Part shown: piece after piece, positions 8,000-14,027 of the stretch
Layout: each line of letters opens with the position of its first letter
Position numbering within the stretch: the first letter of the stretch is position 1
NCBI GenBank assembly: GCA_035289745.1
Contig: DATDWF010000092.1
Span: 1 to 16,065 of the forward strand
From: JAUYQE01 sp035289745
Lineage (GTDB): Archaea; Nanobdellota; Nanobdellia; Woesearchaeales; GW2011-AR9
Length of the DNA: 16,065 nt
Direction of reading: 5' to 3'
Translations under genes and position numbers: made by a program
The notes under the pieces: generated by a model
What the model was told of the DNA's origin: nothing
Seen by the model: the letters and a program-made list of their open reading frames with translations, nothing else
The model's database searches: none

Positions 8000-8251
8000 A
8001 TGTGTGCCATTTATCTCGCTGACGACAACCTACTTGAAGAGGAGTCTTTGGAAGCCCTTCTGGTTCTCGCTCGAGAGCATGGCTTTCGCCTTGTCGATCT
8101 TGATAGCGAAGACACGGTTAACACGTACGGCGGGGAACCGCAGGTTCTTCCACTCATCTATCTCGAAAGAAAGCAGCGGCACGAGCAGGCGGTTATCTTT
8201 AAGAACGGGAACGGAAAGTTTGTGGTGAGGCGGTACGATCTGCCGATGTAG
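8000..8251 (+). CDS. Small conserved-looking protein of unknown function
   Basis: 83 residues, starting MCAIYLADDN and ending VVRRYDLPM. I do not recognise a family. It is acidic in its first half (DDNLLEEESLEALL) with a predicted helix over about 11-28, a strand-like GFRLVDLD, and a second strand-rich half (QVLPLIYLE, AVIFKNGNGKFVVRR), so a small alpha/beta fold is likely. There is no signal peptide or membrane segment. Codon use resembles the upstream cassette rather than the AT-rich insertion sequence that follows. It lies 33 bases after the pyruvate-kinase-like gene and could be cotranscribed or use its own TATA box. Residue Cys2 follows Met directly; by itself this means little. Confidence 0.65.
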   Translation: MCAIYLADDNLLEEESLEALLVLAREHGFRLVDLDSEDTVNTYGGEPQVLPLIYLERKQRHEQAVIFKNGNGKFVVRRYDLPM

Positions 8252-8260
8252 AACTTCTTC

Positions 8261-8572
8261 TTATTGGTCTTTTTCCTGCTGTGTTGCATAATTCCTAAGA
8301 CTTTTTTTCTTAATCACAACATCCATCACTTTAATCCTTTTAATTTTTAGAGAAACCAGTTGTTTAATTATTTTGTCAGCATCTTTTGTACTAATCATAA
8401 AAACTCCTTTTCCTAATTTCTCATGTTGAATATCAGTAAGTATTCCCTTTCTTTCATAAATATACTGCCCTCGATTAGATGCATCTTTAAACCCATAAAT
8501 TTTACGTGTAATCTCTAAAGCATCTTTTCTTCCTCCAAGGGAATACGATATTATTGTTTTTCCGTCCATCAT
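8261..8572 (-). CDS. Passenger ORF of the insertion sequence, unknown function
   Basis: 103 residues from the ATG at 8572 (a second ATG follows at once; a TTG at 8590 is the longest possible start). TTTATATA at 8599-8592 on this strand is centred about 24 bases before 8572, so a leaderless start there fits archaeal promoters. I do not recognise the family. Visible features are SLGGRKDALEITRKIYGF, then SNRGQYIYERKG and LGKGVFMIS, then a Lys-rich helix and IKVMDVVIKKK; it is basic and probably a small alpha/beta protein that could bind nucleic acid. There is no stop codon inside the element: the frame passes through the left inverted repeat (NYATQQ) and ends in host DNA (EKDQ-stop). The natural C terminus therefore depends on the insertion site. 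It is divergent from the transposase and shares a palindromic promoter region with it. Confidence 0.65.
   Translation of the reverse strand: MMDGKTIISYSLGGRKDALEITRKIYGFKDASNRGQYIYERKGILTDIQHEKLGKGVFMISTKDADKIIKQLVSLKIKRIKVMDVVIKKKSLRNYATQQEKDQ
8268..8276. repeat. Left target-site duplication of the insertion sequence
   Basis: TCTTTTTCC here is repeated exactly at 9602-9610, directly outside the two terminal inverted repeats. A 9-bp duplication is typical of IS903-type elements. Confidence 0.88.
8277..8291 (+). repeat. Left terminal inverted repeat
   Basis: TGCTGTGTTGCATAA; its exact reverse complement is at 9587-9601. Confidence 0.92.
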
Positions 8573-8591
8573 GCTAGGAAATACCAGCAAG

Positions 8592-8599
8592 TATATAAA
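8592..8599 (-). promoter_or_regulatory. TATA box between the divergent insertion-sequence genes
   Basis: On the minus strand this reads TTTATATA, about 24 bases ahead of the passenger ATG at 8572. On the plus strand the same bases read TATATAAA and could serve the transposase gene, whose start is 36 bases beyond the box. Confidence 0.55.
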
Positions 8600-8624
8600 C
8601 TTTACGTATATCTTATACGTAAAG
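8600..8624. promoter_or_regulatory. Perfect 11-bp-arm palindrome, probable operator of the transposase gene
   Basis: CTTTACGTATA (8600-8610), spacer TCT, TATACGTAAAG (8614-8624). The repeat abuts the shared TATA box and ends on the first base of the Shine-Dalgarno site of the transposase gene. It could be an operator for autorepression by an element-encoded protein, or an RNA hairpin in the transposase leader that masks translation. Confidence 0.6.
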
Positions 8625-8629
8625 AGGTG
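8624..8629 (+). promoter_or_regulatory. Shine-Dalgarno site deciding the transposase start
   Basis: GAGGTG lies 6 bases before the ATG at 8636, the normal spacing. It includes the upstream in-frame GTG (8627), which is therefore more likely part of the ribosome site than a start codon. Confidence 0.65.
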
Positions 8630-8635
8630 TTTTTA

Positions 8636-9556
8636 ATGGTCAAAAAGAAAAGATGGGGGAAGAAATACATTGATAATCGGGATTTCAAAAAATGCACAGA
8701 GCAGCTTGTAAAGAGGGGTGAGTACTTATTAGACCTCGATTTTGTTGAAAGGTGGAATCGGGAACTTGCAGAGATGAATAGAAATAAAGTTGGTGCTCTT
8801 TTTAAATTTCCAAACTCATTAATACAGCTGCAAGCCGTATGGCATGGAAAGAGCATACCATACCGTATGATTGAAGGCATGACTGTACGATTAGTGGAGA
8901 TGTCTGAACTGCCCGATTATAATGATTATACAACTGTTGACCGCAGGGTCAATAGAATGTCGACAAAAATAGCAGTTCCGCAAAGTAACAATTTAACTCT
9001 CTTTTCAGATGGCACCTCTTTACAAGTTGTGGAAGGGGGAGAGTATCTCCGAGAAAAATATGGCAAGAAAAATAGGCGGTGGGTACAAGTTGTAATCTGG
9101 GGTGACCCGGTTACAAAAGAATTAGTCAGTTTTGAAGTTAACATTGTCCAATCATCTGAGATTGCTTCAGCAAAGAAGCAAATTGAAGAACTACTCGATA
9201 AAGGAGTTGATATTAGAGCGGCAGGTGGTGATGGTGCATTTGACGAGATAGATTTCTGGAATTGGTTAGAGTGGAAAAATATTTATTCTCTTATTAAACC
9301 AGATAAAAATGCTCGTGAAGACTCTGAGAGTGTCTTACGAAATCTGGCAGTGAAATGGCGTAATAAAAATGGATATGATAAATGGAGAAAAAAAACAGGA
9401 TATGGATGTAGGTGGCCAGCAACAGAGGGTATTTTTAGTGCCGTAAAGCGGATATTTGGAGAGCAGATTCATGCCCGCTCAGAAATTGGCATCTTACAGG
9501 AAGCTGCGGTAAAGTTTTGGGCCTACAAAACACTAAAACAATATGGGGAATCATAA
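8636..9556 (+). CDS. IS5-family (IS903-like) DDE transposase
   Basis: 306 residues, a normal length for the group. The N-terminal region (about 17-105) matches the DUF772-like part of IS903 transposases: LVKRGEYLLDLDFVERW, FKFPNSLIQLQAVW, ELPDYNDYTTVDRRVNRM. The catalytic acids are visible as LFSDGTSL (D125), AAGGDGAFD (D199) and ATEGIFSAVKR (E264, with K271 seven residues on), an RNase-H-like DDE arrangement. The frame is uninterrupted, so the enzyme is probably functional. It would cut and paste the element by binding the terminal inverted repeats. The stop is 45 bases before the right end. The start was chosen from GAGGTG at 8624-8629. Base composition is AT-rich compared with the host genes on both sides. 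Confidence 0.93.
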   Translation: MVKKKRWGKKYIDNRDFKKCTEQLVKRGEYLLDLDFVERWNRELAEMNRNKVGALFKFPNSLIQLQAVWHGKSIPYRMIEGMTVRLVEMSELPDYNDYTTVDRRVNRMSTKIAVPQSNNLTLFSDGTSLQVVEGGEYLREKYGKKNRRWVQVVIWGDPVTKELVSFEVNIVQSSEIASAKKQIEELLDKGVDIRAAGGDGAFDEIDFWNWLEWKNIYSLIKPDKNAREDSESVLRNLAVKWRNKNGYDKWRKKTGYGCRWPATEGIFSAVKRIFGEQIHARSEIGILQEAAVKFWAYKTLKQYGES

Positions 9557-9586
9557 AAGCAGAGAGCTAATAGAACTATGAATTAT

Positions 9587-9601
9587 TTATGCAACACAGC
9601 A
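9587..9601 (-). repeat. Right terminal inverted repeat
   Basis: TTATGCAACACAGCA, exact reverse complement of 8277-8291. Confidence 0.92.
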
Positions 9602-9610
9602 TCTTTTTCC
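9602..9610. repeat. Right target-site duplication of the insertion sequence
   Basis: TCTTTTTCC, identical to 8268-8276. It ends 5 bases from the stop codon of the ABC permease; before insertion this T-rich tract probably lay between the ends of two convergent transcripts and may have helped terminate the plus-strand one. Confidence 0.88.
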
Positions 9611-9615
9611 CGTCT

Positions 9616-10800
9616 TCACTCATACCGCAGCGCTTCCACCGGCTTCAGTTTTGATGCCTGCCACGCCGGCAGGATGCCGGAAAGCACCCCCAAAATAAAC
9701 GCAAAAGCCAGCCCGAAGAGCAGCACTGATACTTCTATGTTTATAATCAATAAAAATCCCGCGTGTTTCGAGAGCGGGCCGATGGCCAGCGCAATGCCCG
9801 TCCCCAAGGCTGTGCCCAGGACCCCGCCGACCAAGCCAATTAACCCGGATTCCACCAGAAAAATCTCGAGGATGTCCCGGTTTCGTGCTCCGATCGCTTT
9901 CATGATGCCAATGTCTTTAGTCCGTTCTAAGACGCTCGTGTAAAGCGAGTTCATGATGCCGATGGCGCCGACAAGCAATGAGATGGCTCCAATGCCCACT
10001 AACACCACTTGCAGCACTCCCAATACCTGATTTATTTGCTCTAGTATCTGGTTGGCTGTGAGCACCTGAAAATTCGTATCTCCCCTCTGGCGTTCCAGTT
10101 CCCGCTCAACTTTCTCCTGTAACGCGGGGATATTGGCACTTGATTTTACTTGCGCAATGATAGTGTCCACCCGTTCCGGCTCCTGAAAAATATCCCGTGC
10201 TGCTTCCAAAGGAATGGCGATTTGGTTGTCATCCTGCGCATTGCCGATCTCTTCGATGATACCCAGGACTCTGAACTCTTTTTTGTTTATCATGATTTTG
10301 CTTCCCACACCAATCTCTTTTGAGAACATCTCCGTCGCGACTCGTGACCCGATAAGTGCCACATACTTCTCGCCATCTTTGACCATTCTTCCTTCTTGGA
10401 GATTAACACCCATATCTTCATAAAAAGCTTTAAACTGTTCTGCCGGCAAGGCGCTGAGGAGCGTAAAGCCCGTCTCCTGGCGATACACAATTTCTGTGCT
10501 GCGGAACAAAGCAGGCAAAACGTATGCGAAGCCCGAGATTTTTTCTATCGTCTTTACGTCGTCAGTCGTCAGCCCTTGCGATGCCGTTCCTGGCCCCTGG
10601 AACCCTTTGGCAGAGATAAGAATCCGGTTTGCTCCAAATTGTTCGAATTGCTCACCGATAGTGCTTTCCAGGCTGCGCGAGAGTGTCAGCAGAGAAATGA
10701 TGGCTGCTACTCCGATGACGATGCCGATGACAGTCAGCCAGGAGCGCAGCTTGCGGTGGCGGATGCTGTTCACGGTCAGCCAGAAAGAATCATGGAGCAT
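9616..10800 (-). CDS. MacB/FtsX-type ABC transporter permease
   Basis: 394 residues. An N-terminal membrane helix (about 20-41) is followed by an extracytoplasmic MacB core domain (about 45-250) and an FtsX domain with three more helices (about 260-286, 318-341, 357-380). The signature VLERTKDIGIMKAIGARNRDI (291-310) and the C-terminal LPAWQASKLKPVEALRYE (377-394) are classic for this family. It should work as a dimer with the ATPase encoded two genes upstream, using cytosolic ATP hydrolysis for mechanotransmission or export of a hydrophobic molecule or peptide rather than forming a conventional pore. It is the last gene of a three-gene operon; a GGAG at 10817-10814 lies 13 bases ahead of the ATG, and a run of seven C separates them. 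The substrate is unknown. Confidence 0.92.
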   Translation of the reverse strand: MLHDSFWLTVNSIRHRKLRSWLTVIGIVIGVAAIISLLTLSRSLESTIGEQFEQFGANRILISAKGFQGPGTASQGLTTDDVKTIEKISGFAYVLPALFRSTEIVYRQETGFTLLSALPAEQFKAFYEDMGVNLQEGRMVKDGEKYVALIGSRVATEMFSKEIGVGSKIMINKKEFRVLGIIEEIGNAQDDNQIAIPLEAARDIFQEPERVDTIIAQVKSSANIPALQEKVERELERQRGDTNFQVLTANQILEQINQVLGVLQVVLVGIGAISLLVGAIGIMNSLYTSVLERTKDIGIMKAIGARNRDILEIFLVESGLIGLVGGVLGTALGTGIALAIGPLSKHAGFLLIINIEVSVLLFGLAFAFILGVLSGILPAWQASKLKPVEALRYE

Positions 10801-10820
10801 GGGGGGGTCAATCTCCAGAA

Positions 10821-11705
10821 TTACTCCCGCTTTGCCTCTTTTCTTTTTCGCCGCTTTTTGTACACCAGCACTGCTCCAACAAGTATGATGATAACTATAA
10901 TCGCCGGCAGCAAAGTGTTCTTTTTGACGAGACCGAGATGCTGTGCTTCTTCCGCAGAATAGACGGGCACTTCCAGCAAAGCTGCTGTGGTAAAGCGCTG
11001 GTTCTGCGCATCGCGGTACTCGAGCTCAAATGCTAAGATTGGATTCTCAGCCTTTGCCCGCAGCGCGAATTCTTCTGTTTCAAAATCGCCTACATCGACC
11101 TCGCCGATGTAGCGCTGTGCCGGCGATAGGATCTGGTAAGCGGGGCTCTCCAAAAGCGTGACTTTCAGAAATGTTACTGGGCTTAACCCGCTGTTGACAA
11201 TTTTGATAGTTACGTCTCCCGCTTCGTTTATCATCTGCAATTCAGATTTTTCCAGAAAGGCTTCCAGGCGTGCTGGCGCTTTTACCTCGACACCCAGCAG
11301 AGAAGTCTTGCTGCTTTCATTGTGGGCAATGGTAATGGGAATTTTGTACGTTCCCGGTTCTGCATTTGGCAGCGCTTTTATTGTAAAAGAGAGTGTTTCC
11401 CGGCCATTTTCATCAATCTCAGCGATGTTTTTTTCCGTCGAGGAATCAACGGGCGCAAAGGGGACTTCAGTAAGATCTAAAGCCACGGCTACATTTTCGA
11501 TATCTTCATCGCCCCCATTTTCTAAAGTCAGCCTCAAAACAACTTCATTTCCCGGCAGGACGGTTCTGGGAGTTGCCGCAAAGGACTCGATGGCGATTTG
11601 CGCAGTAACCGCTGGCAGCATCGTTGCCAGCAGCGCCAGGAGAAATAGCACTCTCAGCACTTTTGCTTGTAAATTACGGCTGGTGTTCTTGGTTATTGTT
11701 TTCAT
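10821..11705 (-). CDS. Secreted, membrane-anchored COG1361-like beta-sandwich protein
   Basis: 294 residues from the Met at 11705; a Met at 11720, two bases after the ATPase stop, would add MLEDT. The basic start followed by VLRVLFLLALLATMLPAVTAQ is a signal peptide, probably cut near Ala-Gln. The middle has repeated beta-rich stretches typical of CARDB/NEW3-like domains found in archaeal S-layer-type proteins: LPGNEVVLRLTLENGGDEDI, then SFTIKALPNAEPGTYKIPIT, and a second set after VKAPARLEAF. The C terminus has one membrane helix (LLPAIIVIIILVGAVLVY) and a Lys/Arg tail, so the bulk is outside the cell. It lies between the ATPase and permease genes and is likely the extracytoplasmic partner of this transporter, taking the place of a periplasmic adaptor. 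The sequence family is inferred by pattern, not by search. Confidence 0.8.
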   Translation of the reverse strand: MKTITKNTSRNLQAKVLRVLFLLALLATMLPAVTAQIAIESFAATPRTVLPGNEVVLRLTLENGGDEDIENVAVALDLTEVPFAPVDSSTEKNIAEIDENGRETLSFTIKALPNAEPGTYKIPITIAHNESSKTSLLGVEVKAPARLEAFLEKSELQMINEAGDVTIKIVNSGLSPVTFLKVTLLESPAYQILSPAQRYIGEVDVGDFETEEFALRAKAENPILAFELEYRDAQNQRFTTAALLEVPVYSAEEAQHLGLVKKNTLLPAIIVIIILVGAVLVYKKRRKRKEAKRE

Positions 11706-11722
11706 GGTGTCTTCCAACATCC

Positions 11723-12397
11723 TCAGCCACCCACCACTTTTCCATCTTTGAGCGTTATGACTTTGTCCGCCATTTTCGTGAGCTCCGGATTATGCGTCAC
11801 GACGATGAGCGTCTTGCCTTGCCTGTTCAAATCCCGCAGCAGTTTCATGATTTCTTCTCCAGTTTTGGTGTCTAAATTCCCCGTAGGCTCATCAGCTAAG
11901 ATAATCTCCGGATCATTAGCCAAAGCCCGGGCAATTGCTACTCGTTGCCGCTGCCCGCCGGAGAGCTGGTTCGGCAAGTGATGCAGCCGGTTGCCTAAGC
12001 CCACCTGCTCCAAGAGCTGCCGGGCTTTTTGCTTGCGCTTTTTCTTTGGCACCTTTTGGAAGAGCATCGGCAAAGCGACGTTCTCCAGCGCATCCAGCGT
12101 GGGAATAAGATTGAACGTCTGGAACACGAAGCCGATTTTCCGGCCGCGAATGTTTGCAAGAGCGCTTTCTGAAAGCTGCTGGATGTTCTGCTTTTCGAGG
12201 AGGATGCGGCCTGTGGTGGCGGTATCTAAGCAGCCGATAAGGTTCATGGCGGTGCTCTTTCCGGAGCCGCTGGGGCCGATGACGGCGATAAATTCACCGG
12301 TGTTGATGGTGAGGGAGATGCCGTTGATCGCTGGTACCTCTGCTCCGTCGAGCGGATAGGTCTTGTGGACGCCTTCGAGGGTGAGGAGGGGGACCAT
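11723..12397 (-). CDS. ABC transporter ATP-binding protein, LolD/MacB type
   Basis: 224 residues. It contains Walker A GPSGSGKST (41-49), Q-loop VFQTFN (Q93), signature LSGGQRQR (145-152), Walker B IILADEP (165-171) and the switch His in VVTHNPE (H202). It closely follows the LolD/MacB subfamily, which pairs with FtsX-type permeases, here encoded in the same operon. The start at 12397 (MVPLLTLEGVHKTYP) matches the usual N terminus and fits the TATA box at 12427-12420, giving a nearly leaderless transcript. The longer frame to 12430 would add 11 unusual residues (MFIMNSWYCPR) and overlap the promoter. The next gene follows at once after the stop. Confidence 0.95.
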   Translation of the reverse strand: MVPLLTLEGVHKTYPLDGAEVPAINGISLTINTGEFIAVIGPSGSGKSTAMNLIGCLDTATTGRILLEKQNIQQLSESALANIRGRKIGFVFQTFNLIPTLDALENVALPMLFQKVPKKKRKQKARQLLEQVGLGNRLHHLPNQLSGGQRQRVAIARALANDPEIILADEPTGNLDTKTGEEIMKLLRDLNRQGKTLIVVTHNPELTKMADKVITLKDGKVVGG

Positions 12398-12419
12398 TCT
12401 CGGGCAGTACCATGAATTC

Positions 12420-12427
12420 ATTATAAA
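12420..12427 (-). promoter_or_regulatory. TATA box of the ABC transporter operon
   Basis: TTTATAAT on the minus strand, centred about 27 bases before the ATG at 12397; predicts a leaderless or nearly leaderless message and supports the short start. Confidence 0.6.
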
Positions 12428-12502
12428 CATTTTGTCTTCATTTTACGCAGAGGCATAAACACCAAGCCGCTGCTCTGGTTTTTGCCAAACCCCACCACAA
12501 TC

Positions 12503-12510
12503 TTTATAAA
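12503..12510 (+). promoter_or_regulatory. TATA box of the L7Ae ribosomal cluster
   Basis: TTTATAAA, about 110 bases before the L7Ae ATG, predicts transcription starting near 12532 and a leader of about 85 nt with secondary structure. Confidence 0.6.
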
Positions 12511-12538
12511 ACACTTTCATTTCTGGACAACAACGCCC

Positions 12539-12585
12539 ATGAGTTGACGATCATTACTTCGTCGATGAGGTAACTTCTGGTTACC
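12539..12585 (+). promoter_or_regulatory. Two hairpins in the L7Ae mRNA leader
   Basis: First hairpin: GACGA (12546-12550) with TCGTC (12559-12563), extendable outward by TT/GA pairs. Second: GGTAAC (12569-12574) with GTTACC (12580-12585), loop TTCTG. A minimal ATG-AGT-TGA frame begins at 12539. Archaeal L7Ae is known in some species to bind its own mRNA leader through a kink-turn, so autoregulation is possible. I could not place a canonical kink-turn (tandem GA pairs after a 3-nt bulge) here with confidence. Confidence 0.4.
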
Positions 12586-12605
12586 GGGTTAAAAAATAAT
12601 ATCGT

Positions 12606-12611
12606 GGAGGT
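12606..12611 (+). promoter_or_regulatory. Shine-Dalgarno site of L7Ae
   Basis: GGAGGT 5 bases before the ATG at 12617; a strong ribosome site that fixes the start. Confidence 0.75.
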
Positions 12612-12616
12612 CCAAA

Positions 12617-12931
12617 ATGGCTGATGATGCAAAAGTATTAGAACTTGTTGAGATTGCAAGAACGAGCGGAAAGATCCGCAAAGGAGCGAACGAAGCGACG
12701 AAAGCTGCAGAAAAAGGGCAGGCGAAGCTCGTCGTGTATGCTGCTGATGTCAATCCGAAAGAGATAGTCCTCCATTTGCCGCTGCTCTGCAAGGAGAAAA
12801 ATATTCCCTGTGTTTCCGTAGCAAAGAAAGATGATCTTGGCGCAGCTGCGGGCTTGGCGGTAGGAACTGCCGCCGTGGCCGTCGTTAATCCCGGCACGGC
12901 CAAAGGCATGCTGGAGGATCTCGTTAAATAG
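12617..12931 (+). CDS. rpl7ae: Ribosomal protein L7Ae
   Basis: 104 residues, a little shorter than the common ~120. Binds kink-turn RNA in the 50S subunit and, in archaea, also in C/D and H/ACA guide RNPs and RNase P. Diagnostic stretches are KIRKGANEATKAAEKGQAKL (19-38, the RNA-contact GxNExTK motif), VVYAADVNPKEIVLHLPLLC (39-58), IPCVSVAKKDDLGAAAGL and the AVAVVNPG end. It heads the conserved archaeal group with S28e, L24e and Ndk. An AT-rich gap of 54 bases follows before S28e. Confidence 0.96.
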   Translation: MADDAKVLELVEIARTSGKIRKGANEATKAAEKGQAKLVVYAADVNPKEIVLHLPLLCKEKNIPCVSVAKKDDLGAAAGLAVGTAAVAVVNPGTAKGMLEDLVK

Positions 12932-12985
12932 GGGGAGTAAAAAATAATAATCTATCAAAGCAAATCAGATACAATCAACTGAAAC

Positions 12986-13294
12986 ATGTCACTGAACAAA
13001 AAAGCTGATCCGAAAACAGTTCCGGGCAAGCCCCAGGAAGAAGAGCGGATGGAAGGCGAGATTCGCTTTCCGGAAGGCATCCCTGCGGAAGTCCGCGAGA
13101 TCGTCGGCCGTGGCGGGAGCAGAGGAGAAATAACGCAAGTCATGTGCCAGATTCTCGATGGGCGGGACAAGAACAAAGCGATCCGCAGAAACGTGAAAGG
13201 CCCCGTACGCCCCGGTGATATGCTGATGCTCCTGGAAACGGAAATTGATGCGCAACGCCTAGGCGGCGGAAAGCGCGGGGGGAAGAGGAAATAA
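12986..13294 (+). CDS. rps28e: Ribosomal protein S28e
   Basis: 102 residues; the core (from about residue 30) is unmistakable: GIPAEVREIVGRGGSRGEIT, then RNVKGPVRPGDMLMLLETE. It is a small OB-fold protein of the 30S platform. The family is usually about 70 residues, so this start gives a long N-terminal extension rich in Lys/Pro/Glu. There is no clear Shine-Dalgarno before 12986; an internal ATG at 13049 (MEGEIRFPEG) would give 81 residues and may be the true start. The C terminus ends in a basic GGGKRGGKRK tail. The L24e ATG follows 3 bases after the stop. Confidence 0.93.
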   Translation: MSLNKKADPKTVPGKPQEEERMEGEIRFPEGIPAEVREIVGRGGSRGEITQVMCQILDGRDKNKAIRRNVKGPVRPGDMLMLLETEIDAQRLGGGKRGGKRK

Positions 13295-13297
13295 GCC

Positions 13298-13516
13298 ATG
13301 CCCCGCTGCGCGTTTTGTGGAACGGAACTTCGGCCGGGCACGGGCACGATGTTTATCTATGCCACCGGAAAAGTATCCTATTTCTGCTCGAGCAAATGCC
13401 GGAAAAATACGCTCAAGCTGAAGCGCAAGCCGCTCCGGACGCGTTGGACGGAAGAGTTTCGGAAAGAGCATAAGAAAGGGGCTGCTGCACAAGCAGGAAA
13501 GAAAGGAGCTTCTTAG
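13298..13516 (+). CDS. rpl24e: Ribosomal protein L24e
   Basis: 72 residues, normal for the family. The zinc ribbon is complete: CAFC (C4, C7) and CSSKC (C30, C34), with the typical GTGTMFIYATGKVSYFCSSK between and around it, and the basic RKPLRTRWTEEFRKEH segment that contacts rRNA. A GAGG ribosome site at 13285-13288 lies in the end of the S28e gene, so the two are translated from one message. Confidence 0.96.
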   Translation: MPRCAFCGTELRPGTGTMFIYATGKVSYFCSSKCRKNTLKLKRKPLRTRWTEEFRKEHKKGAAAQAGKKGAS

Positions 13517-13519
13517 ACG

Positions 13520-14017
13520 ATGATCGAGCGCACGCTTGTCTTGTTGAAGCCGGACGCCGTAAAGCGGGGGCTGATGGGGCGCATCCTCTCCCGGTTTGAA
13601 GATGCTGGCTTCAAAGTGGTGGGGGCCAAGATGGCCTGGGCTGATGAGAAGTTGGCTCGGAAACATTATGATGATATTGGTGGAGTCGGCAAGCGTCGCG
13701 GCGAGAAGGTGTTGCTGCACATGATCAAAATCATTACTTCCGGGCCGGTGTTGGCATTGTGTCTGGAAGGCATCCAGGCGGTCGATACGGTCCGGAAAAT
13801 GGTTGGCAGCACCGAGCCCAAGAGTGCAGCGCCCGGCACGATACGGGGGGATTTTACTCACATGAGCTTTTCGTATGCGGATGCGCAGAATAAAGGCGTC
13901 GAAAATGTAATTCACGCATCAGGCAATGGCGAGGAAGCCCAGAAAGAAATAAGCTTATGGTTCGCAGCGAAAGAACTGCATAGTTACAAGACGGTGCATG
14001 AGGCCCATACGTTTTAG
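13520..14017 (+). CDS. ndk: Nucleoside diphosphate kinase
   Basis: 165 residues, longer than the usual ~140-150. Transfers phosphate from NTP to NDP through a phospho-histidine. Visible motifs are ERTLVLLKPDAVKRGLMGRI (3-22), GSTEPKSAAPGTIRGDF (96-112) and the active-site NVIHASGNGEEA (H132, usual NxxHGSDS). The Gly and Asp around the active-site Ser are changed (HASGN), but the His and Ser are kept. Extra residues around GGVGKRRGEKVLL (54-66) and SYADAQNKGVE (118-128) explain the length. The start is 3 bases after the L24e stop. This gene is regularly found behind L24e in archaea. Confidence 0.95.
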   Translation: MIERTLVLLKPDAVKRGLMGRILSRFEDAGFKVVGAKMAWADEKLARKHYDDIGGVGKRRGEKVLLHMIKIITSGPVLALCLEGIQAVDTVRKMVGSTEPKSAAPGTIRGDFTHMSFSYADAQNKGVENVIHASGNGEEAQKEISLWFAAKELHSYKTVHEAHTF

Positions 14018-14027
14018 GTGAAAGAAC

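Larger units (their letters stand above)
8277..9601. mobile_element. Complete 1325-bp insertion sequence, IS5 family, IS903-like, with passenger ORF
   Basis: The element is bounded by 15-bp perfect terminal inverted repeats, TGCTGTGTTGCATAA, and by a 9-bp direct repeat of host sequence. It carries a DDE transposase on the plus strand and a second ORF on the minus strand, which is more than a simple ~1.05-kb IS903. The end sequence also resembles the IS903 end as I remember it (GGCTTTGTTGAATAAAT). The interior is clearly more AT-rich than the flanking genes, consistent with transfer. The perfect ends and duplication point to recent insertion. It landed in what was about 30 bases between the stop codons of two convergent genes (8251 and 9616), so it breaks no gene. 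Confidence 0.92.

Noticed and set aside
8573..8590. TTG start for the passenger ORF
   Set aside because: The ATG at 8572 sits at the proper distance from the TATA box; the TTG would lie upstream of the predicted transcript start.
8627..8635. GTG start for the transposase, adding MFL
   Set aside because: The GTG is part of the GAGGTG ribosome site that is well spaced for the ATG at 8636.
12398..12430. Longer N terminus of the ABC ATPase
   Set aside because: The extra 11 residues are unlike the family and overlap the TATA box.
12539..12585. Canonical kink-turn or C/D box RNA in the L7Ae leader
   Set aside because: Hairpins are present, but the tandem GA pairs with a 3-nt bulge, or paired C and D boxes, could not be placed.
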